From assembly GCA_012274175.1 (NCBI GenBank), contig JAAOZZ010000047.1, positions 1 through 17,426 of the forward strand: a DNA stretch of 17,426 nt, written 5' to 3'. The DNA is from Betaproteobacteria bacterium. GTDB taxonomy: Bacteria; Pseudomonadota; Gammaproteobacteria; Burkholderiales; Usitatibacteraceae. The notes beneath the pieces were generated by a model. That model was not told the DNA's origin. It was given only the letters and a program-made list of their open reading frames with translations, and searched no databases. Shown in pieces: positions 1-6,989 of the stretch. The translations under genes and the position numbers were made by a program. Positions within the stretch are counted from its first letter, which is position 1. Each line of letters starts with the position of its first letter.

Positions 1-390
1 CGGCACGAAGAGGTTCGCGGTGACGAGGATCACCACCCCCAGCAGGATCGACTTGGTGGCGGCCGCGCCCACGTAGGCGAGCACGATCTCGAGGGCGGAC
101 ACCGGAGCGGAGAGGACCTCGTAGATCGTCCCGGTGAACTTCGGCAGGTAGATCCCGAAGGAAGCGTTGTTCAGGCTCTCGGTGAAGATGGAGAGCATGA
201 TGAGCCCCGGGACGATGAAGGCTCCGTAGGGCACGCCGCCCACCTCGCTCATGCGCTTGCCGATGGCCGCGCCGAACACCACGAAGTAGAGCGAGGTGGT
301 GATGACGGGAGTGACCAGGCTCTGCCAGAGCGTGCGCCGGAAGCGCGCCATCTCGAAGCCGTAGATCGCGAGCATGCCGTGGCGGTTCAT
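1..390 (-). CDS. ABC-2 type transporter permease, YadH-like (3' part cut by window edge)
   Basis: This is the membrane-spanning half of an ABC-2 family exporter in the inner membrane; the substrate is unknown. Only the first 130 residues lie in the window, against about 255 for E. coli YadH. The N-terminus starts [17 protein letters not shown] and is followed by a short amphipathic stretch. Hydrophobic segments then fall at about residues 25-45 and 58-75, and another at about 100-128, as expected for ABC-2 permeases. The start ATG overlaps the stop of the upstream ATPase gene as ATGA (387-390), so the two are translationally coupled and almost certainly form one exporter. The family assignment is firm from sequence feel and pairing; the YadH name is from resemblance only. 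Confidence 0.85.
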   Translation of the reverse strand, partial: MNRHGMLAIYGFEMARFRRTLWQSLVTPVITTSLYFVVFGAAIGKRMSEVGGVPYGAFIVPGLIMLSIFTESLNNASFGIYLPKFTGTIYEVLSAPVSALEIVLAYVGAAATKSILLGVVILVTANLFVP

Positions 391-1313
391 GGGCGGTCGC
401 TCACCAGGCTCACGAAGATGTCCTCCAGCGAGCTTTCCCGCGTATGCAGGTCCTTGAAGACGATGCCCAGCTCGTCCAGGCGGCGCAGCAGCTCCGATAC
501 GCCCGTGCGCTCCTCGTGGACGTCGAAGGTGTACTCGAGCTCGGCCCCGTTCGCCTTCAACGCGAGCCGCCAGTCGGCGAGCCCCGGGGGAATCGCCGCG
601 AGCGGCTCGAGCAGGTTGAGCGTCAGGAGCTTCTTGCCGAGCTTCCTCATCAGCACCGCCTTCTCCTCCACCACGATGAGCTCGCCCTTGTTCACCACGC
701 CGATGCGATCGGCCATCTCCTCGGCTTCGTCGATGTAGTGGGTGGTGAGGATGATGGTCACGCCGCCGTCGCGCAGCCGGCGCACCAGCGCCCACATGTC
801 GCGCCGCAGCTCCACATCCACGCCCGCCGTGGGCTCGTCGAGGAAGAGGACCTCGGGTTCGTGGGCGAGGGCCTTGGCGATCAGCACCCGACGCTTCATG
901 CCGCCCGACAGCGTCATGATCTTGTCGGCGCGCTTGTCCCACAGCGACAGGTCGCGCAGCACCTTCTCCAGGTGCGCAGGGTTGGGGGCGCGACCGAAGA
1001 GCCCGCGGCTGAAGGCGACCGTGCTCCACACCGTCTCGAACATGTCGGTGTGCAGCTCCTGGGGAACGAGGCCGATCATCGAGCGCGTGATGCGGTAGTC
1101 CCGCAGGATGTCGTGCCCGCCCACCCGCACCGTGCCGGACGTGGGCGTGACGATCCCGCAGACGATGCTGATGAGCGTGGTCTTGCCGGCGCCGTTGGGG
1201 CCCAGCAGCGCGAAGATCTCGCCCTTGCGGATCTCCAGGTCGACGCTCTTCAGCGCCTGCAGGCCCGAGGCGTAGGTCTTGCCGAGGCCCGAGATGGAAA
1301 TGACGGGAACCAT
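387..1313 (-). CDS. ABC transporter ATP-binding protein, YadG-like
   Basis: This is the cytoplasmic ATPase that powers the ABC-2 permease encoded next to it. From the ATG at 1313 it is 308 residues, the same length as I recall for E. coli YadG. All nucleotide-binding motifs are visible: Walker A GPNGAGKT at about 38-45, Q-loop near Q85, signature LSGGM at 135-139, Walker B VLFLDE at 155-160, and the switch histidine H192. After the ATPase domain there is an extra C-terminal region of about 85 residues (from about residue 220) common in this subfamily. An upstream in-frame ATG at 1391 would add 26 residues and would overlap the divergent exonuclease gene, so I prefer 1313. No clear Shine-Dalgarno precedes the start. 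The substrate cannot be inferred. Confidence 0.92.
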   Translation of the reverse strand: MVPVISISGLGKTYASGLQALKSVDLEIRKGEIFALLGPNGAGKTTLISIVCGIVTPTSGTVRVGGHDILRDYRITRSMIGLVPQELHTDMFETVWSTVAFSRGLFGRAPNPAHLEKVLRDLSLWDKRADKIMTLSGGMKRRVLIAKALAHEPEVLFLDEPTAGVDVELRRDMWALVRRLRDGGVTIILTTHYIDEAEEMADRIGVVNKGELIVVEEKAVLMRKLGKKLLTLNLLEPLAAIPPGLADWRLALKANGAELEYTFDVHEERTGVSELLRRLDELGIVFKDLHTRESSLEDIFVSLVSDRP

Positions 1314-1368
1314 CGGCGCGAGTGTAACGTCATCCGGCATACTTCGTGACCCGAAAGATTCCCGCGCC
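1314..1368. promoter_or_regulatory. Divergent intergenic region between YadG-like gene and xthA
   Basis: This 55-base gap must hold the leftward start signals of the exporter operon and the rightward ones of xthA, unless they lie inside the genes. Weak -10-like boxes are visible: CATACT at 1338-1343 on the plus strand and TACACT (reverse complement of 1321-1326) on the minus strand. Neither has a convincing -35 box at normal spacing, so these are only candidates. Confidence 0.25.
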
Positions 1369-2151
1369 ATGAAAACCATCAAGGTCGCCACCTACAACGT
1401 GAACGGGATCCGCTCGCGCTTGCCGCACCTGCTCGAGTGGCTGGCGAAGGAGTCGCCGGATGTCGCGTGCCTGCAGGAGTTGAAGGCAGCCGACGAGAGC
1501 TTCCCCATCGCCGAGATCCGCGCGGCGGGCTACGGCGCCCTCTGGCACGGACAGCGCTCGTGGAACGGAGTTGCGATTCTTGCGCGCGGCGCGGACCCGG
1601 TCGAGAAGCGCCGCGGCCTTCCGGGCAACTCCGCCGACGACCAGAGCCGCTATCTCGAGGCCGCGGCTCACGGGCTCGTCGTCGGCTGCCTTTATCTTCC
1701 CAACGGCAATCCGCAGCCCGGCCCCAAGTTCGACTACAAGCTCGCATGGTTCGATCGGTTGATCGAGCACGGCAAGGCGCTGCACGGGAGCGGCGAGGCG
1801 GTCGTGCTCGCGGGCGACTTCAACGTCGTGCCCACCGACTTCGACATCTACGACCCGAAATCGTGGCGCAAGGACGCGCTGCTGCAGCCGGAGAGCCGCG
1901 AGCGCTATGGCCGCCTCCTCGCCCAGGGCTGGGTCGACGCGCTGCGGGCGCGCCATCCCGAGGAGCGCATCTACACGTTCTGGGACTACTTCCGCCAGCA
2001 TTGGGAGCGCAACTCGGGTCTTCGCATCGACCACCTGCTGCTCGACGGGAAGCTGGGCAAGCGCCTGGTCGACGCGGGCGTGGACAAGTGGGTGCGCGGC
2101 CTGCCCAAGGCGAGCGATCACGCCCCTACGTGGGTCACGCTCTCGGCGTGA
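1369..2151 (+). CDS. xthA: Exodeoxyribonuclease III (ExoIII/AP endonuclease family)
   Basis: This enzyme acts in base-excision repair, cleaving DNA at abasic sites and degrading duplex DNA 3' to 5', with Mg2+ or Mn2+. The 260-residue length fits the family (E. coli ExoIII is 268). The endonuclease/exonuclease/phosphatase fold residues are all present: N10 and N12 in TYNVNGIR, E37 in LQELK, Y109 and N112 in LYLPNGN, D150 and N152 in GDFN, D221-H222 in RIDHLL, and D250-H251 in SDHAP. The start at 1369 gives the family-typical N-terminus [15 protein letters not shown]; the frame is open further upstream but that part has no similarity to the family. Only a weak ribosome site is visible. The gene is monocistronic, divergent from the YadG-like ATPase (55-base gap) and convergent with the MFS gene (16-base gap). 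Whether it is the main xthA or a paralogue cannot be told here. Confidence 0.93.
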   Translation: MKTIKVATYNVNGIRSRLPHLLEWLAKESPDVACLQELKAADESFPIAEIRAAGYGALWHGQRSWNGVAILARGADPVEKRRGLPGNSADDQSRYLEAAAHGLVVGCLYLPNGNPQPGPKFDYKLAWFDRLIEHGKALHGSGEAVVLAGDFNVVPTDFDIYDPKSWRKDALLQPESRERYGRLLAQGWVDALRARHPEERIYTFWDYFRQHWERNSGLRIDHLLLDGKLGKRLVDAGVDKWVRGLPKASDHAPTWVTLSA

Positions 2152-2167
2152 TGGACCGGCGCGGGAT

Positions 2168-3388
2168 TCAGGCTGCCGCGGGCGCGGCCTGGATCGGGGC
2201 CTCGCGGATGGGCAGGTTCACGAGTGCGGCGGCCGCGGCGAGCGCCATGTCCGCGTACCACATCCACTGGTAGTTGCCGGTGCGGGCGAGCGCGATCCCG
2301 CCCAGGTACGCGCCGAGGAATCCGCCGATCTGGTGGGACAGCAGCGTGAGCCCGAAGAGTGTCGCGAGATAGCGGATGCCGAAGAGCTTGCCCACGATGG
2401 TGGCGGTGGGAGGAACGGTCGCGAGCCACGTGAGCCCGAGCCCTATGGCGAATGCGTAGAACGTCCATTGCGTCTTCGGGGCGGCGAGGTACCAGCCGAT
2501 CAGCACCGCGCGCGAGCCGTACATGACGGCGAGGATGTTCTTGCTGCGGAAGCGCGAGGTGGAGGAGCCCGCGAGGAGGCTGCCCGCGATGTTGGCGAGC
2601 CCGATGATGGCGAGCGACCAGCTCGCGACCGTGGGCGGCAGGCCGCAGAGGTTCACTTCCTGCGGCAGGTGCGTCACGAGGAACGCGATATGGAAACCGC
2701 ACGTGAAGAAGCCCAGGTTGAGGAGGATGTAGCTGCGGTCCTTCACGGCGCCGCGCACCGTGGGCCAGAGCCTCGCTTCGTCCGGATGGGGCTTCGCCTT
2801 CGCCGGTTCCTTCGGGCTCACCACGCGCACGAGGGGGAGTGCCGCGAGCGTGACCGCGGCCAGGGCCCAGAGCGCGCCCATCCATCCCAGCGCCTGGATC
2901 AGGCGCTGCGCCACGGGAGCGAAGACGAACTGGCCGAACGAGCCCCCGGCATTGATGATGCCCGCGGCCTTGCCCCTCGAAGCGGCGGGTAGGCGCCGGG
3001 ACGAGGCTCCGATCAGCACCGAGAAGCTGCCCGCCCCGGAGCCGATCGCGGACAAGAGGCCCAGGGAGACCACGAGCCCGAGGCCCGAATGCATGAAAGG
3101 CGTGAGCGCCGTGCCGATGGCGAGCACCACGAGTCCCGCGGCGAGCACGCGCCCCGGGCCGTAGCGATCCGCCACCGCGCCGGCCACGGGCTGGATCGCG
3201 CCCCACATGAACTGGCCCACGGCGAGCGCAAAGCTGATGGCGACCACCCCCAGGCCGGTGGAAGTGTTGAGCGGCGAGACGAAGAGCCCGAGGGATTGCC
3301 GCGCCCCCATGGTCACCATGAGGATCGCCGCGGCGGCGAAGGTGATGATCCACGCGCCGCGGTGGGCGGAAAGGTTTGCCGGGGTCAT
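2168..3388 (-). CDS. MFS transporter (monocarboxylate/OxlT-like)
   Basis: This is a proton- or exchange-driven transporter of the major facilitator superfamily in the inner membrane. It has 406 residues with about 12 hydrophobic segments in two halves, separated by a charged loop near residues 198-218 (SPKEPAKAKPHPDE). The loop between helices 2 and 3 carries the MFS motif A variant ADRYGPGR. The overall look is that of the OxlT/monocarboxylate-type MFS rather than a drug antiporter, but the substrate is open. The start is uncertain: the ATG at 3388 gives a family-like N-terminus ahead of the first helix, while ATG 3412 and TTG 3424 are also in frame and would overlap the operator. No Shine-Dalgarno precedes 3388. 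The gene is divergent from tetR and is the likely target of that repressor. Confidence 0.88.
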   Translation of the reverse strand: MTPANLSAHRGAWIITFAAAAILMVTMGARQSLGLFVSPLNTSTGLGVVAISFALAVGQFMWGAIQPVAGAVADRYGPGRVLAAGLVVLAIGTALTPFMHSGLGLVVSLGLLSAIGSGAGSFSVLIGASSRRLPAASRGKAAGIINAGGSFGQFVFAPVAQRLIQALGWMGALWALAAVTLAALPLVRVVSPKEPAKAKPHPDEARLWPTVRGAVKDRSYILLNLGFFTCGFHIAFLVTHLPQEVNLCGLPPTVASWSLAIIGLANIAGSLLAGSSTSRFRSKNILAVMYGSRAVLIGWYLAAPKTQWTFYAFAIGLGLTWLATVPPTATIVGKLFGIRYLATLFGLTLLSHQIGGFLGAYLGGIALARTGNYQWMWYADMALAAAAALVNLPIREAPIQAAPAAA

Positions 3389-3396
3389 GGGCGATG

Positions 3397-3414
3397 ATAT
3401 GATGACCGTCATAT
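3397..3414. promoter_or_regulatory. Inverted repeat, probable TetR operator
   Basis: A perfect 6-base inverted repeat, ATATGA and TCATAT with a 6-base spacer TGACCG, lies between the divergent MFS and tetR genes. Two further matching spacer pairs would make 16 of 18 positions symmetric at most; the arms themselves are exact. A second, shorter palindrome ATGAC-C-GTCAT is nested in it. It overlaps candidate -10 boxes for both directions, which is where a TetR dimer would block both promoters. The link to this regulator is inferred from position and symmetry. Confidence 0.6.
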
Positions 3415-3417
3415 AAC
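3412..3417 (+). promoter_or_regulatory. Candidate -10 box for tetR
   Basis: TATAAC matches the sigma-70 -10 consensus at five of six positions and overlaps the right arm of the inverted repeat at 3397-3414, consistent with autorepression. No good -35 box sits 16-18 bases upstream. A start near 3424 would leave a leader of only about 12 bases that still contains AAGGA (3423-3427), 8 bases before the tetR ATG. Confidence 0.35.
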
Positions 3418-3435
3418 GTGTCAAGGACTTTTCCG

Positions 3436-4011
3436 ATGAGAGCCACCCGGGAGCAGGCCGCGGCGAGCCGCGAGCGCATCGTCGAGGCGGCGTCCAGGCT
3501 CTTTCGCGAGCGGGGCTTCGACGGCGTGGGGGTGGCGGAGCTCATGGGCGAAGCCGGACTCACCCACGGCGGCTTCTACGGCCACTTCCCCTCGAAGGTT
3601 GCGCTCATGGCGGAGACCTGCGAGCGCGCGCTCGCCGGCTCCGTCGCGAAATGGGAAGGCGTCTTCGCGCGGGCGGGCGAAGGCGCGCTGCCGATCCTCG
3701 TGAAGTCCTATCTTTCGACGCGGCATCGCGACGATCCGGGAACGGGCTGCGCCCTGGCGTCGCTCGCAGGCGATGCGTCGCGCCAGTCGCGGCCCGTTCG
3801 CCACGCGATGGGCGAAGGCCTGCGCGGCCTGGTGGATGCGCTCGCGCGGATCGTTCCCGGCAGGAGTGCTGCCGCCAGGCGCCGCATGGCCCTCGCTGCG
3901 TACTCGAGCATGGTGGGCGCGCTCGTGCTGGCGCGGGCCGTGGACGACCCGGCGATGTCCGAGGAGATCCTGCGCGCGACCTCGGAGGCGATCGTCGAGG
4001 CCGCTCGCTAG
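3436..4011 (+). CDS. TetR/AcrR family transcriptional regulator
   Basis: This is a 191-residue cytoplasmic dimeric repressor of the TetR family. The N-terminal DNA-binding domain spans about residues 10-58, with a helix-turn-helix at about 31-50 (VAELMGEAGLTHGGFYGHF) ending in the typical FYGHFPSK turn. The C-terminal ligand domain has a TGCALASL motif near 103-110, seen in many AcrR-type regulators. AAGGA at 3423-3427 supports the ATG at 3436. A GTG at 3418 in the same frame would add six residues and cover the operator region, so I did not use it. The divergent MFS gene and the inverted repeat between them point to local control of that transporter and self-control. The downstream YdeI-like gene starts 4 bases after the stop and is probably co-expressed. 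The inducer is unknown. Confidence 0.9.
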   Translation: MRATREQAAASRERIVEAASRLFRERGFDGVGVAELMGEAGLTHGGFYGHFPSKVALMAETCERALAGSVAKWEGVFARAGEGALPILVKSYLSTRHRDDPGTGCALASLAGDASRQSRPVRHAMGEGLRGLVDALARIVPGRSAAARRRMALAAYSSMVGALVLARAVDDPAMSEEILRATSEAIVEAAR

Positions 4012-4015
4012 GGCG

Positions 4016-4612
4016 ATGGAAGATCCCCGGTTCTTCGCCTCGGTGGCCGCGTTTCGCGCCTGGCTCGAAGCGAACCACGGCAAGGAAGCGGTCCTTTGGA
4101 TCGGCTTCTGGAAGGCCCACACCGGACGCGAAGGCCTCACCTACCTGGAGGCGGTGGAAGAGGCGCTGTGCTTCGGCTGGATCGACGGATTGAAGAAACG
4201 CCGGGACGAGCACGCGTTCGTGCAGCGCTTCACCCCGCGCAAGCCCCGCAGCATCTGGAGCGCGGTGAACATCCGCAAGGCGGAAGCGTTGAAGCGGGCG
4301 GGCCGCATGGCGAAGCCCGGGCTCGAAGCCTTCGAGGGCCGCGACCGCGCGCGAGCAGGGCTCTACTCGTTCGAGAATCGGCACGTCGGCCTTGCCGTGG
4401 AGCTCGACAAGCGCTTCCGCGCGCGCAAGAAGGCCTGGAAGTACTTCGAGGCGCAGCCGCCGGGCTACCGCCGCATCGCCGCCTTCTGGGTGATGAGCGC
4501 CAAGCGCGAGGAAACCCGCGAGCGCCGCCTCGCGCAGCTCATCGCGGATTCGGCTCGGGGGCTGCGGCTGGCGCACCTGTCGGGAAGCGGGACGGCACGC
4601 CCCAAGGCCTGA
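4016..4612 (+). CDS. YdeI/OmpD-associated (OmdA) family protein
   Basis: This 198-residue protein matches the YdeI/OmdA family, whose members have been linked to resistance against antimicrobial peptides and bacteriocins in other bacteria; the biochemical activity is not established. Family hallmarks are visible: VLWIGFWK (26-33), LCFGWIDG (51-58), RFTPRKPRSIWSAVN (71-85), and a C-terminal segment with WKYFEAQPPGYRR (141-153) and WVMSAKREETRERR (158-171). No signal peptide or membrane segment is present, so it should be cytoplasmic. It starts 4 bases after tetR and is likely in the same transcript. Whether it shares a function with the MFS transporter, for instance in a stress response, is only inferred from position. 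Confidence 0.85.
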   Translation: MEDPRFFASVAAFRAWLEANHGKEAVLWIGFWKAHTGREGLTYLEAVEEALCFGWIDGLKKRRDEHAFVQRFTPRKPRSIWSAVNIRKAEALKRAGRMAKPGLEAFEGRDRARAGLYSFENRHVGLAVELDKRFRARKKAWKYFEAQPPGYRRIAAFWVMSAKREETRERRLAQLIADSARGLRLAHLSGSGTARPKA

Positions 4613-4677
4613 AATCCGCCGGCGCTATACTCGTCCGCTTGAACGCCGTTCACGCCCCCCTGCCAAGGACAGAGCCC
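4613..4677 (+). promoter_or_regulatory. Leader of the acyl-CoA dehydrogenase operon
   Basis: The 65-base gap contains a good -10-like TATACT at 4626-4631 (five of six consensus bases), but no recognisable -35 at normal distance. It also contains a ribosome binding site AAGGAC at 4665-4670, 7 bases before the ATG at 4678. It is the most likely transcription start point for the three coupled genes that follow. Confidence 0.4.
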
Positions 4678-5841
4678 ATGTTTTCGTTTTCCCCGAGCGA
4701 CGACCAGACGCGCCTCCAGGAGCGCGCACGGGCCTTCGCGCGCAAGGTCGTGGCACCCCGCCTGCAGGAGATGGACCGCACGAACGAATACCCGTGGGAC
4801 GTGGTGCGCATCCTCGCGGACGAAGGCTTCATGTCCCTCACGATCCCGAAGCAATACGGCGGCGGCGGCAGGCCGCTGATCGACGCGATCCTCGTGTCGG
4901 AGGAAATCGCGAAGGTGGGCGGCGTGGTGGCGCGCATCGTCGTGGACGCCAACACGGCGGTGCAGAAGGCGATCGTGGAGTACGGCACCGAGGAACAGAA
5001 GCGCCGCTTCCTGCCGCCCATCGGCCAGGGCGACAAGCCGGTGATCGCGATCACGGAGCCGGAAGCCGGGTCGGCGGCCACGTGGATGACCACGAGCGCC
5101 ACGCGCGACGGCGATGCGTACGTCCTCAACGGGAAGAAGTGCTGGATCACCGGCGCGGGCGTCTCGAAACGTTACCTCGTGTTCGCGCGCTTCGACGGCA
5201 AGCCCGGCGCCGAGGGCATCGGAGCGCTGCTGGTGGAAGCGGACACGCCGGGCCTCACCGTGCCGCGCATCCCGATGATGATGGGCTTGCGCGGAATGCC
5301 GGAAGGCGACGTGTCGTTCGTGAATTGCCGCGTGCCCGCCGGGAACCTCCTCGCCGGCCCCGGCGACGGATTCCGCAAGCTCATGCGCTGCTACAACCTG
5401 CAGCGCATCGGCGCGGCGTCGGTGGCGCTGGGCATCGCCCAGGGTGCGTTCGACCTGGCCGCGCTGCGCGCCCTGGATCGCAAGCAGTTCGGCAAGCCGA
5501 TCGCGGAATTCCAGGGCCTGCAGTGGATGCTCGCCGACATGCACATCCAGCTGGAGTGCGCGCGCCTGCTCGTGTACCGCGCCGCCGTGAGCGGCACCAA
5601 CGGATTTCCCGACAAGCTCGACGCCGCCGCCGCGAAGGTCCATGCCGCGGAAATGGCGATCCAGGTCACCAACCAGGCGCTCCAGATATTCGGCGCGGCC
5701 GGATACTCGTGCGACCTGCCGATCGAGCGCATGGTGCGCGATGCGCGCATGTTCACCATCGGCGGCGGCACGGCGCAGGTCCAGCGCAACCTGATCGCCA
5801 AGGAAGTGCTCGCGCGCGCGGCGAAAGCGAGGGCGCAATGA
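4678..5841 (+). CDS. Acyl-CoA dehydrogenase-fold flavoprotein lacking the catalytic glutamate; desulfinase-like
   Basis: This cytoplasmic FAD protein of 387 residues has the full acyl-CoA dehydrogenase architecture: N-terminal helices to about 115, a beta domain with ITEPEAGSAA (125-134) and WITGAG (156-161), and a C-terminal helical domain with RKQFGKPIAEFQ (268-279). In ordinary members the proton-abstracting glutamate sits either before the final GT (MCAD E376) or in helix G (isovaleryl-CoA type). Here those positions are Gly363, in IGGGTAQ, and Gln242, in YNLQRIG. There is also an Arg86 in ARIVVD. From memory, 3-sulfinopropanoyl-CoA desulfinases of Advenella and Variovorax have this Arg/Gln, no-Glu pattern and a similar AGGTAQ ending. 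A desulfinase or another non-oxidative acyl-CoA enzyme is therefore plausible, and a classical dehydrogenase is unlikely. Its stop overlaps the next start as ATGA (5838-5841). Confidence 0.85.
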   Translation: MFSFSPSDDQTRLQERARAFARKVVAPRLQEMDRTNEYPWDVVRILADEGFMSLTIPKQYGGGGRPLIDAILVSEEIAKVGGVVARIVVDANTAVQKAIVEYGTEEQKRRFLPPIGQGDKPVIAITEPEAGSAATWMTTSATRDGDAYVLNGKKCWITGAGVSKRYLVFARFDGKPGAEGIGALLVEADTPGLTVPRIPMMMGLRGMPEGDVSFVNCRVPAGNLLAGPGDGFRKLMRCYNLQRIGAASVALGIAQGAFDLAALRALDRKQFGKPIAEFQGLQWMLADMHIQLECARLLVYRAAVSGTNGFPDKLDAAAAKVHAAEMAIQVTNQALQIFGAAGYSCDLPIERMVRDARMFTIGGGTAQVQRNLIAKEVLARAAKARAQ

Positions 5842-6989
5842 GCGTCATCACCTGCATCGAGGACCTGCGGGCCGTCGCCACGCGGCGGGTGCCGCGGATG
5901 TTCCTCGACTACCTCGAGTCGGGCTCCTGGACCGAGGGCACGCTGCACGCGAACACGAACGAGCTCCAGCGCATCAAGCTGCGCCAGCGCGTGGCCGTGA
6001 ACCTGGAGAACCGCACCATCGCGACCCGGATGATCGGCCAGGACGTGGCGATGCCCGTGGCGCTCGCCCCCATCGGCCTGTGCGGGATGATGCACGCCGA
6101 CGGCGAGATCCTCGCCGCGCGGGCGGCGGAGAAGTTCGGCGTCCCGTTCACGCTCTCCACCATGAGCATCTGCTCGATCGAGGACGTGGCCGCGAACACC
6201 TCGAAGCCCTTCTGGTTCCAGCTCTACGTGATGCGCGACCGGGGCTTCATCGAGCGCCTCATCGACCGCGCCAAGGCGGCGAAGTGCTCGGCCCTCGTGC
6301 TGACGCTGGACCTGCAGATCCTGGGCCAGCGCCACCGCGACATCAAGAACGGGTTGTCCGCGCCGCCCAAGCCCACGCTCGCCAACCTCCTCAACCTGGC
6401 GACCAAGCCGCGCTGGGGCCTGGGCATGCTGGGGACTTCGCGCCGCACGTTCGGCAACATCGTGGGACATGCGACGGGCGTGGAGAACATGTCGTCGCTC
6501 TCCGAGTGGACGACCGGCCAGTTCGATCCGCGCCTGAACTGGGGCGACGTGGAGTGGATCAAGAAGCGCTGGGGCGGGAAGCTCGTCCTCAAGGGGATCC
6601 TCGACGTCGAGGACGCGAAGCTCGCGCGGGAGAGCGGCGCCGACGCGCTCATCGTCTCCAACCACGGCGGCCGCCAGCTGGACGGCGCGCCCTCGTCGAT
6701 CGCGGCGCTGACGGCGATCGTGGACGCGGTGGGCTCCGGCATCGAGGTGTGGATGGACGGCGGCATCCGCTCCGGCCAGGACGTGCTGAAGGCCGTGGCC
6801 CTGGGCGCGAAAGGCACGATGATCGGCCGCGCGTTCGTCTACGGCCTGGGCGCCCATGGCGAGGCGGGCGTGACCCAATGCCTCGAGCTCATCGCCCGGG
6901 AGCTGGACCTCACGATGGCGTTCTGCGGCCACACCGACATCCGCAAGGTCGATCGCGGCATCCTGGTGCCCGCCACCATTCCCCGATGA
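5838..6989 (+). CDS. FMN-dependent alpha-hydroxyacid oxidase/dehydrogenase (LldD/glycolate oxidase family)
   Basis: This 383-residue TIM-barrel flavoenzyme oxidises a 2-hydroxyacid to the 2-oxoacid. All catalytic and FMN-binding positions known from glycolate oxidase are found: Y25 (FLDYLESG), Y130 (FQLYV), D158 (LTLDLQ), K252 (LVLKGI), H276 and R279 (SNHGGRQLDG), and the phosphate-binding region MDGGIRSGQD then IGRAFVYG. Lactate, glycolate and mandelate dehydrogenases share these, so the substrate cannot be fixed. The start overlaps the previous stop (ATGA) and the stop overlaps the next start (ATGA, 6986-6989), so it is locked between the acyl-CoA flavoprotein and the exporter. GAGGG lies 4 bases ahead of the ATG. 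Confidence 0.92.
   Translation: MSVITCIEDLRAVATRRVPRMFLDYLESGSWTEGTLHANTNELQRIKLRQRVAVNLENRTIATRMIGQDVAMPVALAPIGLCGMMHADGEILAARAAEKFGVPFTLSTMSICSIEDVAANTSKPFWFQLYVMRDRGFIERLIDRAKAAKCSALVLTLDLQILGQRHRDIKNGLSAPPKPTLANLLNLATKPRWGLGMLGTSRRTFGNIVGHATGVENMSSLSEWTTGQFDPRLNWGDVEWIKKRWGGKLVLKGILDVEDAKLARESGADALIVSNHGGRQLDGAPSSIAALTAIVDAVGSGIEVWMDGGIRSGQDVLKAVALGAKGTMIGRAFVYGLGAHGEAGVTQCLELIARELDLTMAFCGHTDIRKVDRGILVPATIPR

Larger units (their letters stand above)
3396..3424 (-). promoter_or_regulatory. Candidate sigma-70 promoter of the MFS gene
   Basis: On the minus strand a consensus -35 box TTGACA (reverse complement of 3419-3424) is followed after 17 bases by a modest -10 CATATC (3396-3401). A start about 7 bases on would fall next to the ATG at 3388, giving a leaderless or nearly leaderless message, which agrees with the absence of a Shine-Dalgarno there. 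The -10 lies over the inverted repeat at 3397-3414, so repressor binding would occlude it. Confidence 0.45.

Noticed and set aside
2152..2167. Terminator between convergent xthA and MFS genes; also 8786-8788 and 10139-10161
   Set aside because: These convergent gaps are 16, 3 and 23 bases and I see no GC hairpin with a T run. Termination may occur inside the opposite gene or by Rho.
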